Source: Tritrichomonas foetus | Taxonomy: Eukaryota > Parabasalia > Tritrichomonadida > Tritrichomonadidae | Assembly (NCBI GenBank): GCA_001839685.1 | Contig: MLAK01000647.1 | Location: forward strand, 19,247-83,246 | DNA length: 64,000 bases | Reading direction: 5' to 3' | Shown: positions 38,581 through 48,800 of the stretch, piece after piece | Layout of the letters: each line of letters starts with the position of its first letter | Numbering within the stretch: the first letter of the stretch is position 1 | Made by a program: the position numbers and the translations under genes | Notes under the pieces: generated by a model | Seen by the model: the letters and a program-made list of their open reading frames with translations, nothing else | The model's database searches: none | What the model was told of the DNA's origin: nothing

Positions 38581-39248
38581 ATGAAATGTCAAGTTCAAAT
38601 CTCTGGAGTTGGACCATAGATAGCGATTTTACATGAATTTTGGTTAAAGTGTCATATTTATGTTGATTATATTCTTATTCAAGTAAATGATTTAATTGCT
38701 TCCAAAGTTGTTGAAACATTTTACTGTAATGCTGTGCTAGATTTCGAAATGCTACTTCACCCCTATGAATTCACAAGATTTGCTGTTGAGTCTAGTACAG
38801 GAATGCAACATGAAGCAATTGTGATTCGTCGTTTAGATACTAACACTGTGATTGAATCAGAATTTACATTTGAATATTCAAAAGGATATCTTCCAGGTTT
38901 AGCTAATTATTGACAAGGCTTTTGTAAAGCACCACAAACACTAATTCCCGGCAAACCACAACAAACAGTAGAAATTTCGCCATTATTATCATCAAATCTA
39001 GATAAAACTGCACCTTCACCAGTGACCACATCTCAAACTTCGAGTGTGTGTTCAGGAAAGAATGATAATCATGACAATACTGGTGTTTCATCATGTACAT
39101 CAAATTTATCAGAGTCAGTAAAGAAGAATGAACTTGGAAAAACAGCTATAATAGCAACTACTGTTTCAGTATCGATTGCAATTGTGATTACAATTGTAAT
39201 TGTAGTTGAAATTATAGTTATAGTAGTCATTTTTCTCAGATAAACAAA

Positions 39249-39297
<49 letters not shown>

Positions 39298-39450
39298 CAA
39301 GCTGATGATCATACCACGGAAAATTAAGTAACTCAAACAGATTTACCTCAATTACCAGGATTCAACTCTATCAACCCTGAGAATCTCACGTGTGATTGTC
39401 CATGTTATCTTCCAGCACCATCATATGAACATTTTCCTATCGAATAAAAA
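38581..39450 (+). pseudogene. Decayed gene for a single-pass surface protein
   Basis: One frame runs from ATG 38581 to 39242 and is broken by TAG at 38617 and TGA at 38911. It encodes an extracellular-like part, a Ser/Thr/Asn stalk with Cys residues, and a strong membrane segment (TAIIATTVSVSIAIVITIVI and on) ending at TAA 39241. After a run of 40 A a further frame reads as a short Pro-rich cytosolic tail (about 39293-39450) with its own stop. The order stalk, membrane segment, short tail is typical of trichomonad surface proteins such as the BspA and adhesin-like families. The exact family is not recognisable. Confidence 0.6.
39250..39289 (+). repeat. Poly-A tract, 40 bases
   Basis: Uninterrupted A run splitting the decayed surface-protein gene between its membrane segment and its tail. 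It could have grown from a short lysine-coding AAA stretch, or be retro-inserted poly-A; the assembled length may be unreliable. Confidence 0.9.
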
Positions 39451-39466
39451 GGAGTCAAATATATGA

Positions 39467-39703
39467 CACTTTAGTCATTTTAATTTTTCTTATATAATTT
39501 TTTTCTTCTTGCTTTTAAGTGCTAATAGAAAATCTTGGAACAATAATGCTTGTTTGAATGGATTACTGGTATACAAAGTAAAAATGTTGAAAATTACAGA
39601 TCGATGCCAAAATAACTCAGAATGCACAGGGTCTATTGAATGTATAGAATATTCAACAGAAACAAATTATTTTAGTAACTGCATTGAATCGAGTTCTTGA
39701 ATC
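39467..39703 (+). pseudogene. Cys-rich secreted-protein remnant
   Basis: A frame without ATG reads as a hydrophobic signal-peptide-like stretch (FFFLLLSA) followed by a Cys-rich segment including DRCQNNSECTGSIECIEY and stops at about 39700. Together with the dead surface gene just upstream it suggests a decayed cluster of cell-surface genes. Low confidence. Confidence 0.25.
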
Positions 39704-40200
39704 GAATTGAAGAAGAATAAAAGATCATATGTCTCTAGAGTATGGCCAATGAATCTTAATATTTTCTAATATTTGGTACGTCTTCAAAAAATGCTTTGAA
39801 AAAGGATTAATAATTTAACTCTTTGTATTAGAAAGGCTTTGGGTATCCACATTTTACTTCCATGTCGCTGAGCAGAAAAGACCAGTTACATTAAAATAAC
39901 TATTGATTTACAATGAATACCTTGTTTAATTTCTGTAGATTGACATTGCTTCCTTTTTGTTTATGATGTATATTGTCCTAATCATCTTCATGCTATATAA
40001 AAAACAAAATTAACATATTTACTTTCTTGATAACTCTTCATGAAATAAAGCTTAAAACTTTAGGATTGACAATAATGTAACAACACATTTGTTACAAACA
40101 AGCCAATACCATTATTTATCAGAAAGTTACAAGAACATCGATAAGAAGACGAAAATCTTTTTATAAAGGCTTGTATACACTTATTCAGAAAAAAGAAAAT

Positions 40201-40332
40201 TGAAACACAAAAAAGAAAAAGAAAACACAAAAAAGGGAAAGAAAACGCGAAAAAGGGAAAGAAAACACAAAAAAGGGAAAGAAAACGCGAAAAAGGGAAA
40301 GAAAACACAAAAAAGGGAAAGAAAACACAAAA
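40201..40332. repeat. 20-bp tandem repeat, about six and a half copies
   Basis: Units GAAAACACAAAAAAGGGAAA repeat every 20 bp from 40201 to about 40332; some units carry CGCGA in place of ACACAA, partly alternating. It lies 90 bp beyond the stop of the uL2 gene. Because 20 is not a multiple of three all frames are open, giving false Lys- and Phe-rich frames on the two strands. Confidence 0.95.
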
Positions 40333-40418
40333 ATGAAAACAAAAGAAAGAAAAGAAATAGCATTAATAAGCTTGATTTAACTTTCATTGCTTCAGTAGTT
40401 ACGATAATGGCGAGTTGT

Positions 40419-41180
40419 TTAAGCCTTTGTAGCGATTGTACCTCTCCTACGACCTGTTCTGCGGGCAGCAACAAGACCGATCTTCTGACCTGGGCGAGCG
40501 TTACGTGAGTGTGTTGATGGCTTACCAATATGCTGGTGAGAACCACCACCGTGTGGGTGATCGACTGGGTTCATAGCTGTACCACGAACGACTGGCCATG
40601 TCTTCCTCTTTGCGCGGTACTTGTGAGCGACTGTACCAGCCTTAAGGAGTGGCTTTTCGAGACGACCACCGCCGGCGACAACACCGAGGCAGGCGCGGCA
40701 TGATGATGAAACGACAACCTTACGGCCGGATGGAAGTTGAACGCGGGTGTAGCCGTCATCGCTGTGTGTGATGACACGGCATGAGTCACCTGAGCAACGG
40801 CCATATTTGCCGCCATCACCTGGATGATGTTCGACGTTGTTGATTTCAGCACCTTCTGGGATTTGGCCGAGTGGGAGGATGTTTCCGACGTGGAGTGTAG
40901 CAGCTGGGCCGCATTGGATTAATTGGCCAGTATGGATACCTTCTGGAGCGATAACGAGTGAACGTTCGAGGCCCTTTCCATCGGCCTTCTTGAAAACAAG
41001 TTGGGCAAGTGGGGCACCACGTCCTGGGTCGTGGACGAGGGCTTTGACAACACCAACGATTTGTGTGGTGCGTTCGGCAGCATCGATTGGCCTGAACTTG
41101 GCAGCACCCTTTCTATGATGTGTATGTGCGCGGAAAACGTTACCATTACCTCTACGCTGAGCACGGATTATATGTCCCAT
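40419..41180 (-). CDS. RPL8: Large-subunit ribosomal protein uL2 (eukaryotic L8)
   Basis: 253 residues from ATG 41180 ([13 protein letters not shown]...), matching the eukaryotic start; the frame upstream is open only to a TTG. Conserved landmarks: [35 protein letters not shown], and the peptidyl-transferase-region block [20 protein letters not shown]. Part of the cytosolic 60S subunit, near the catalytic centre. GC content and codon choice are visibly higher than neighbours, as expected for a highly expressed gene. A GGTCAA box is at 41233-41238. The stop overlaps TAAA. Confidence 0.98.
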   Translation of the reverse strand: MGHIIRAQRRGNGNVFRAHTHHRKGAAKFRPIDAAERTTQIVGVVKALVHDPGRGAPLAQLVFKKADGKGLERSLVIAPEGIHTGQLIQCGPAATLHVGNILPLGQIPEGAEINNVEHHPGDGGKYGRCSGDSCRVITHSDDGYTRVQLPSGRKVVVSSSCRACLGVVAGGGRLEKPLLKAGTVAHKYRAKRKTWPVVRGTAMNPVDHPHGGGSHQHIGKPSTHSRNARPGQKIGLVAARRTGRRRGTIATKA

Positions 41181-41765
41181 ATTTCGAAAGGTCGACCAAA
41201 ACCGTTTCAAACTGTCAATTTTATAGCTACATGGTCAATTGTGTCAAATGATAACTTTTTCTAAATAATTTGACAATCGTCTCGATAGAGAAATCATTTG
41301 CCTTTTCTCCATAAATAGCAAATCTATTAATATTCGATCTCAGCTGAAGGCTGAAATCTCAATTTTGAGAAACTTTATTAATTTCATTTTCATTTAAATA
41401 TACTTAAATACGTCCAATACCAAAAATTACAAATTCAAGTTAAATTAAATAACATATGTTGATTAAATAACATATTGAATTCAAATATATTTCATAATTT
41501 CTTGAATAATGTGGTAACAATTGAATGAAGAAATGAATTACTGCTGTAAGCGAATGTCTGGAATACAATCTCTTCAAAATTTCGATGAATAAAATAATCG
41601 TGTCTGAAATGTGAACTAAAAAACTTGAAAATGAAACCTGTTCACATTTCATATAAAGTGTTTGCAAAAGCCACATAATATTGTAACTACAATAATTATG
41701 GCAGAGATTCTATACAATAGAAAAATTGAAGAAGAAAAAGAAAAATTAATCAAAAAATAAGATGT

Positions 41766-42104
41766 TTACTTCTTGGCTGGTCTTCTTTGTTGTTGAACAC
41801 GTGATTTGACAGCGCCAGTTTTAACTGCGTTTCCACTGACAGAAACACCAGCATATCCACGTTGGATCTTTTGGCGCTTGATACGGCCTGTGTTTTCGAC
41901 CTTGTCAGTGTTGGACTTCTTGTGATCAAAGCGGTAGTGTTCTGTCCAGGCGATCTTACGTGGGTTCCTCTTGCGGGACCACATGCGGTATGTTTTACGT
42001 GATTCGAAGACCATCATGTGCTTGTCTTCACGAATGTGGACGCGTCCATGTCCTGGGTTGATTTGGTGTCCGTCGAAACCGTCAATCTCTGTTTTGTGGC
42101 TCAT
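41766..42104 (-). CDS. RPL24: Large-subunit ribosomal protein eL24
   Basis: 112 residues. FDGHQINPGHGRV, KRNPRKIAWTEHYRFDHKK and the basic C-terminal tail are diagnostic. The zinc-type Cys residues seen in archaeal relatives are absent; the family often lacks them. It acts in the 60S subunit at the intersubunit bridge. It follows the uL2 gene on the same strand but with a 585-bp gap, so it is not an operon. Upstream are a TCATCT initiator-like motif and two GGTCAA boxes. The stop overlaps TAAA. Confidence 0.95.
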   Translation of the reverse strand: MSHKTEIDGFDGHQINPGHGRVHIREDKHMMVFESRKTYRMWSRKRNPRKIAWTEHYRFDHKKSNTDKVENTGRIKRQKIQRGYAGVSVSGNAVKTGAVKSRVQQQRRPAKK

Positions 42105-42109
42105 TCTTT

Positions 42110-42115
42110 AGATGA
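42110..42115 (-). promoter_or_regulatory. Initiator-like TCATCT upstream of eL24
   Basis: TCATCT on the minus strand puts the candidate +1 A about nine bases before the ATG at 42104. Two GGTCAA boxes (42164-42169 and 42202-42207) lie 50-90 bp further upstream. Confidence 0.45.
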
Positions 42116-42350
42116 GAAAAAAATTTTAAGGTTAGCCATGTTGCCTGTCAATTTTCCCGGTAAGGTCAAATTATGTGGTTAAATATATTGAATAACTAAA
42201 CGGTCAATTAAAACACTCATGTGATCGTTCTCTTATTCCTAAAAAAATATTCATAGATTTATGATCTTCGTAGTGGTTACATTTTCATATATTACAAACA
42301 ACAAGAAAATAAAACAAAACATCATTATCAACAACAATGGGCAATAGAGG

Positions 42351-42373
42351 AAAAAAAAAAAAAAAAAAAAAAA
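42351..42373 (+). repeat. Poly-A tract, 23 bases
   Basis: Uninterrupted A run in the gap between the eL24 promoter and the 3' end of the HECT ligase gene. Confidence 0.85.
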
Positions 42374-42433
42374 TGAGTAAGAGGGTCTAGCTTATTCATA
42401 AGGGTAAATACATTTAATTAATAATTTCTACAT

Positions 42434-44623
42434 TTATTTCAAACCAAATCCTTCTGTTTGTGTAAGTGCAATTCTAATTTTCTTTTCCATTTCTGCTTTA
42501 CTAGAGTAGCAAGGTAAACCAAAAATCGAGAAGCAAGTGTGAGAAACAGGAAGCTTTGTTGGATCATTTGTTTTCTGAATGGTTAAAACAACACTTGCTA
42601 GTCCACCAACAGGTGCGCGATCACTTCCAGTGGTAAATTGTAAAAACTTGCATTTCATATCATCTGAAAAGCGATCAAAAATTTCCCAGAACCATTTAAC
42701 CTGTCGAGAATTTGGTCTATAACCATCAGAATACTTGACATTTTTACGAAGTGAATCCCAATCACGAACTGGTTCTCCACTCACAAGAATATCTAATTCA
42801 TCAGGTGCAAACATTTCAAAAACTTTCCCATTAAACAATTTCCAAAATCCAGTTGCAAATGCTTTAAATTTAGTATCAATAGAATCATTTGTAATCCATT
42901 TTACATACAGATGTATATATTCTAAAACGTTTTCATTTGTGACATCTTCATTTTCACCATTTGGAATAAGTGGAATTTCTTTAATTTCACCAAAATTATC
43001 AACAGTAACTGTGAAATTCAGAGCTAAAGCAGAAACATCTTCGCCTTTTTCTTTCATATCAATTATTTTCTTTAGAGATTTGGCAATTTCTGGATCAAAT
43101 TCATATAAATCATTAAATGTGATCTCTTTTTTAAGTATCTTTTTATACATTAAAATCGGAAATCGAATAGGAAGAATGATTCCATTGTAAACAGCAAGTG
43201 CTACAACTGTTCCAAGGGTTCTATAATATATGGGCATGATTCCTAAATCATTTTGATTAAACCAATAATACGAATTTTGTACTAAAGTGAACATTCCGTA
43301 ATCAGGTGAAAAAAGCTGCTCCATTAACAAATGGAAATATTCACGTGAAACTCCACCTGCATCAACACCATCTTCACCCCGAAAACTAACCATAAGTTTT
43401 CTATTTAAGTGTTGATCACGAAATAGTTGAACAGCATCAATAGTGTCTTCAATAATGTGATCGCGACGAACTTCAAGATTCAAATGCGAACCACGAATAA
43501 GTTGTTCTTGAGGAAGGAGGAAACCATTTTGGCTTACCATATCCAATACTGCAGCCCGTGTTTCAACATCTTGTTTGGCTGCTTGAACGTCGACAAAAAC
43601 TTTATATTTAAAATCAAGTGTAAAAATGGCCGTGTTTGAGACAAATGTTGAAATTGCATTCTTAAGACGAGGGTCGAGTCTTCCGAAAAAATACTGAACA
43701 AAGAAAGCAGGTTCGACAAGACCTGAAAAAATTTCATTCGAAAATTGTTTGGATGGTAAAGGTTTTATAGATACTTTAAACATTGCTTCTCTCAAAAGCA
43801 TTAAAAATCTCGATATTATAAGGAATTGCTCATTATAAGGGTTTAAACCCAAATTTCTATCTTTCTTATCATAAATATACATGGTTAGTGAGTTTTGACA
43901 AATATCTAATACTTGTCTTAAAACTCTTGGCAAATTCACTAAATGTGAAAAAAATATATTTTGAGCAACTTTAGTTTGAGAATCTGCGTTGAGTGAAATA
44001 ACATTCTTCAAAATACGAATTAAAGTATTTTCGAATGTTTTTGGTGAGTAAAATGGATCAAAAATTAAAAGCAAAATTAGTGAACGAATATGATGAAAAG
44101 TATTGGAATTTTCCTTCAAAACATTATTCACTAAGTCTTGAAAATTCTCTTCACTGAACATTTTTGGGTTATGCTGCATTAATTTAATAAGGTCACCTAT
44201 CGTTTCATCATTGATAGCCATGTTGTCTTTTGAGAGTGAATTTTGATTGGATAATAAAATATAAGGAAAAACATACTGATTTGAAAACAATTGCAAAGTA
44301 TGATGTGCTGAAGATGAAATAAATGGCTGTGACTCATTTGTACGAATTAATGATTTAATTGTATTATCGAATTTATCCACATCAATTTGAAGGGAGGGAT
44401 CGAGTCGAATTCTGCTAATTCCTGGGCATAAATGGCTATCGAATGGATGTCTAAGCGTTTGTTTAATTGCGTGGTATGCTGCTTCGTTATTGTTTTGAAA
44501 ATGAAAATTATCATTAAACGTTTTATGTGATCGACATTCTGGTTCCCGGCATTCAATGCAATCACATCCTCTTATTAATTGTTCGAAATATTGAGGAATT
44601 AACTCGCCTGCTAATGAGGACAT
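42434..44623 (-). CDS. HECT E3 ubiquitin ligase with AZUL domain (UBE3A/E6AP-like)
   Basis: 729 residues. The N-terminus (5-70) fits the AZUL zinc finger of UBE3A: helix ELIPQYFEQLIRGC, then Cys20-x4-Cys25-x4-Cys30 and a distal Cys66. A helical middle follows. The HECT domain occupies about 375-729, with FRGEDGVDAGGVSREYFHLL near its start and the catalytic Cys697 in PVSHTCFSIFGLP; the end TEGFGLK matches the family's ...GFG tail. It would form a thioester with ubiquitin and pass it to substrates. UBE3A in animals binds the proteasome through AZUL; the same here is inference. TCAATTCATAA directly precedes the ATG. The stop overlaps TAAA. Confidence 0.93.
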   Translation of the reverse strand: MSSLAGELIPQYFEQLIRGCDCIECREPECRSHKTFNDNFHFQNNNEAAYHAIKQTLRHPFDSHLCPGISRIRLDPSLQIDVDKFDNTIKSLIRTNESQPFISSSAHHTLQLFSNQYVFPYILLSNQNSLSKDNMAINDETIGDLIKLMQHNPKMFSEENFQDLVNNVLKENSNTFHHIRSLILLLIFDPFYSPKTFENTLIRILKNVISLNADSQTKVAQNIFFSHLVNLPRVLRQVLDICQNSLTMYIYDKKDRNLGLNPYNEQFLIISRFLMLLREAMFKVSIKPLPSKQFSNEIFSGLVEPAFFVQYFFGRLDPRLKNAISTFVSNTAIFTLDFKYKVFVDVQAAKQDVETRAAVLDMVSQNGFLLPQEQLIRGSHLNLEVRRDHIIEDTIDAVQLFRDQHLNRKLMVSFRGEDGVDAGGVSREYFHLLMEQLFSPDYGMFTLVQNSYYWFNQNDLGIMPIYYRTLGTVVALAVYNGIILPIRFPILMYKKILKKEITFNDLYEFDPEIAKSLKKIIDMKEKGEDVSALALNFTVTVDNFGEIKEIPLIPNGENEDVTNENVLEYIHLYVKWITNDSIDTKFKAFATGFWKLFNGKVFEMFAPDELDILVSGEPVRDWDSLRKNVKYSDGYRPNSRQVKWFWEIFDRFSDDMKCKFLQFTTGSDRAPVGGLASVVLTIQKTNDPTKLPVSHTCFSIFGLPCYSSKAEMEKKIRIALTQTEGFGLK

Positions 44624-45117
44624 TTATGAATTGAGTCAGTAATCGCTGGAAAATTTTCTTGTTTTTCATATCACATGGCATATTCCCTGACTTTCATCAT
44701 TAAAATAGATCAATATTCTTATTGAATAAGATTTTTGATTTATTAATAATGTTAATATATATTTCAGCATTTAATAAATTGTATTTCACTACTCAATAAT
44801 ACAAACATCAATTCTATTCCAGGAAAAATGTATTTATTAATTGAATAAAAACATGAACTTTTTGATTATATTTAAATTAATTCTTTTCAAAATTCAAAAT
44901 AAACTATAGAATTCGATTCTAATCGTACTTTTTGATAATAGATATCTCAGAAAAAATTGAAAGATGTAAAATTTCCTAAAACACAACGTATCTCCAAAAA
45001 ACTTTCTTCGTTTCTGATTTAATTTGATATTATGAATCAGATTCATCACTTTGACTAATAAAACCATTTTCATTCTTTTATTTTTCTTGTTTAGATTTAT
45101 TGGTGAAACCTTCTAAG
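44624..45117. other. AT-rich intergenic interval
   Basis: About 490 bp between the HECT gene start and the dead transporter. Apart from the TCAATTCATAA initiator-like sequence at 44624-44634 I see no feature. Confidence 0.5.
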
Positions 45118-45628
45118 TCACAAAGAAATTCCAAACAACATACAAATAGAGTTAATCTCCATTAGGCCAAATTGACTAAACCATTCAATGAAATATTGAA
45201 TTAAGAACATCACAATTGATGCGCTGACAAAGTTCATGAATGATCCAAAAGCCAAAGCTGAAGCTTTCACTTCTGGAGCAAACAAAGCAGGCACCAGCAC
45301 AATTGGAGCGTCTGAAAGTCAAATTTTGAAAGTTATTGAAATGAAACAAAAATTCATCATTAACCAATTGAACCATTCAAATTTGAGGTTTAATACATAG
45401 AGCATTAACGATATTGTTGTTACAACCGTTGATATTATCCATAATTTTCTGCAGCCAAATCATTCGATTAAAAGTGAACTTTTAAAACAAGTAACCAATT
45501 GTGTAAGAATAGATATCCATGCTTGATAGCTTGACATTATATTCAAGCCAGCTTCGCTCATTAATGGACAAAGATTTGGCATTATTACATCAATTCTTGA
45601 CATTTGTGGGAAGAACAAGGGATCACTG
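45118..45628 (-). pseudogene. Major-facilitator sugar-transporter-like pseudogene fragment
   Basis: A continuous minus-strand frame reads as transporter sequence with two in-frame TGA codons. Landmarks in order: DPLFFPQMSRIDVIMPNLCP, SEAGLNIMSSYQAWI, then (after LLIE) a stop, RKLWIISTVVTTISLMLYV, a second stop, and VPALFAPEVKASALAFGSF. These resemble the C-terminal half of MFS sugar transporters (QQxxGI..., the cytosolic FGRR-type loop, the P-E-...-R/K-x-x-A-x-A/S motif). The N-terminal half is missing: upstream the frame runs straight into a dispersed repeat at 45623-45731, so truncation by that element is likely. It ends at TGA 45118. Confidence 0.7.
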
Positions 45629-45731
45629 CGCTACCTCCAAGTCGAAGTGACCCAAAGAACCAGCAAAGTTCACATCACATTAACCCATTTTAAGTGTCAA
45701 AAAACAAAAACTCATAGGAAAAAAATCCTGC
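45623..45731. repeat. Dispersed repeat copy related to 17052-17240
   Basis: TCACTGCG...CTCCAAG...GAAGTG...CAAAGAACCAGCAAAGTTCACATCACATT.ACCCAT matches the reverse of 17052-17117, and its right end (CCATTTTA..., ACTCATAGGAAAAAA) matches 17178-17240. It abuts the truncated transporter and carries one copy of the 20-bp unit that is expanded at 17211. Confidence 0.75.
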
Positions 45732-45834
45732 AAAATAATAAAAAAAAAAAAGATCATTTCGAAAATATGTTTTATACTTACAAACATAATATACTAACAA
45801 TACAATATTCACAAATTGTAATAAGATTTCCCAA

Positions 45835-48800
45835 TTATTTCTTTTTTGGAGATGCTCTTGCCAAAAATTTATCACATTTGGCAACAATTTTTGTTTCGCC
45901 GGCTGCTTCAGCCGCCACTTTTAATCTTCGATATAATGACTCACTTTTCATTTTCGAAGCAATATTCAAAGCTTCTTTAAAAAAGCCAATTTTAATATAC
46001 AGTTGGCATTGAATATCAGGTTTATTTATCTTCTTAGAAATCAACTCGGATTCAATTTTCGGGTTAGAAATTAATTTATGGATAGAATTGAAAACAAATA
46101 TTACAACGACCGCATAACTTTGCTCATTAATTGATTGAATTGACAAGAAATAATCACCAAAAGCATTATCATGATTTAAAAACTCGACAAGACAATCTGA
46201 AACTTGCTCTATTGTGAAATTCGAATATTGAACCATATCTAAAACGAAATCCACCTCACCTTTTTTAAGCATCCAAACTGCCACTGAAAATGCGCTTGAA
46301 TCATTTTTAAACATATCCAAATGCTCTTCATATTCTATTTCTTTTGAAAGACAATAATTTTTCAAATAATTTTGATAGTGCAACTTTTTTTCTAAAGAAA
46401 TGAGTTCTTCGATTGAATAAATTTCTTTTTCTTTATTTTTTCCGAAAGTATCATTTGATTGAATTCGATTTATTTCTTTTTTCACAATGTCTTCAAGCAA
46501 TGAATGAAAAATGATTCTTTCATTCCAATTTTCAATTGAATTATATGAATTTAATACTGTTTTTATTGCTTCTGAATTCATTTGAAGTTTTGTTAAAACA
46601 TCAAAAACAGAACGAATCATTTTATGTGTTTTTAGATAATCACACAAATTTAAAAGTAATTCTTTGTTTCTGGAAGTTAGATGATACTTCAAATAACGCC
46701 AAAAACTATTCCAATTTTGAAAAGACAAAGAAGGAAAAACGATTGCTAAATTAAAAATTTCTCTCTGTTTCTTAGAAGAAACTAAGTCAAATATTTCGAA
46801 TGCTTTTTCATAATTTCCTGCAATTGAATAATATTTTATTAAATGACTCTTTTTATGTAATTTTTGAAGAATCATTTCAAGTGCTTCAATTTGAGGTGAG
46901 CCATAAAGTAATCCACCATTATTCTGAATCACATCAATTGCTTTTTTATAAATGCTAACATCATTTAATGAATTATTTTCTTTTTTTCGAACATCAAATA
47001 ATAGAGATAAGCCCAAAGCAGTTTCTAATTTATCAAGATAATAAATAAATGAAGGATTAATTCGTGCAAGTTTGTTGGAAAAGGCAAAATTCAGCGATTC
47101 AATTCCATCACTAAATAGTGATAATTTAAATGGTAAAATTGACCTTTGCATCAAAAATCCATATCCATCGATTGACCAAACTGATAAAAAATCAATTAAC
47201 AACTGCATTGAATCATAATTAATGCAGTTTTGAATATAAATTTCAGCAGACTCTTTAGATACAAAATCTTTTAAATCATTCGTTACATTAAATCTAGAGA
47301 GCCATAATTTATTTATATATGCAATAATAACATCAATTTTGTGATAATCATTCACATTAATTTTTACTTCATCTGAACCACCATCATACGTAAGTGTCAT
47401 TGAATGAATATGGATTTTTGAGAGTTGACGACCAAGCCTTGTCAATTCTAAAGAAGTTTCCAATTCTTCATTAACAGATTCAAATATTGTGATTCGGGAA
47501 ATTAGAGAAATTGTCTTTGAAAATATTTCGTTTACAATACGAGAATTAAGGAATGATTTATCAAAATGTTGTAATTCTGTAACTAATTCAGAAACATCAT
47601 AACAATTATTTATATTATCTAATAATTCTTTTTCTTTTTCTTTTCTGTTGTTATCTTTTTGGGATGGAATGAAAAGACGTGTTCTCATGAAAACTTCCAG
47701 TTCAGATAGAAGTTCTGAAGATTGATTATTCAGATTTTCAATATATTTATCATAGAGTTCACGGTCAACTTTTATGATTTCCCTCTTCAGTAGTTTCATT
47801 CCATCTTCTACGTAATCAAACTCATGAATGAAGAGGTATAGTGTTTGGAACTCTTTGATTTGAATAAGTTTTTTAATTACTTCAATTTTATTAGAAACAT
47901 TTTGAATTCCGATTTGCTCGAGCAAAATGATTGATTCAAAAGTACTATATGGTAATATATTTCGAATATTAGATAATGTTAAATGTTTGAAATGTTTTTC
48001 AATTGTTCTACAAAAGGTTCTCGGTCGTCGAAGATACCAATCATTAAGAAAATCATAATCAATTGGTTTTTTCTTTAATTTCTTTTCAATAATATCGACA
48101 TATTCGACTTCGTTGATTTCAATTAAAGCTTCATCTTTTTCAGATACTGAAATTTCTAACGAGAAAAAGTCATCATAATTAATCTCAGCATATTCTTCGA
48201 TTTTTTCAGCCAAAAATCGATCAAATGGATTTTCGGAGTTATTTTTATCGAAACTGAAACTGTCTAAAGATACGTCTTTTCCAATTAATGTTAAACTATT
48301 ACCTTCAAGTGATAAATGTCTTTTTAGTCCCTCAGATTTCTTTAATCTTCTAATGGCATCATTTAATTGCTCCAAATCTAGCTTTTTGTTCACAATTTTT
48401 TCATAAAAAATAGAATAGGCAACTTGCTTGTTTTTCTTCGCAATCAAATCAAAAAGCTTTGATTGAATATCTAAAGAGTTAGAATAATAAAGAATTAAAC
48501 TCAGAGAGTGCTGTGAACATAAAACAGCATCAACTTCTTCCCAAGAATTGAGTAAATTTGTTTCAACAATTAAATTGACGATTTTTACAGGCGATACTTC
48601 ATCTTTTTCTACTGAATTTTCCATTAATTTTTTGTATAATGATTCATAATCAATAAACCGTTGAAATAACGGGGAAAATTTAAATTCTTCAAAATGTGGA
48701 AAACTAAATAAATCCTTTCTTTCAATAATGCTCCTAATGCGCTTACCCATTGTGATGTCAAGAGGATTTTCATTATCATTATATCTTCCATTTTTATATT

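Noticed and set aside
40181..40549. Lys-rich (+) and Phe-rich (-) reading frames at 40.2-40.5 kb
   Set aside because: They are translations of the 20-bp tandem array, open in every frame because 20 is not divisible by three.
41181..41210. Upstream extension of uL2
   Set aside because: The extension starts at TTG and adds ten residues; the family start MGxxIRxQR fits the ATG at 41180.
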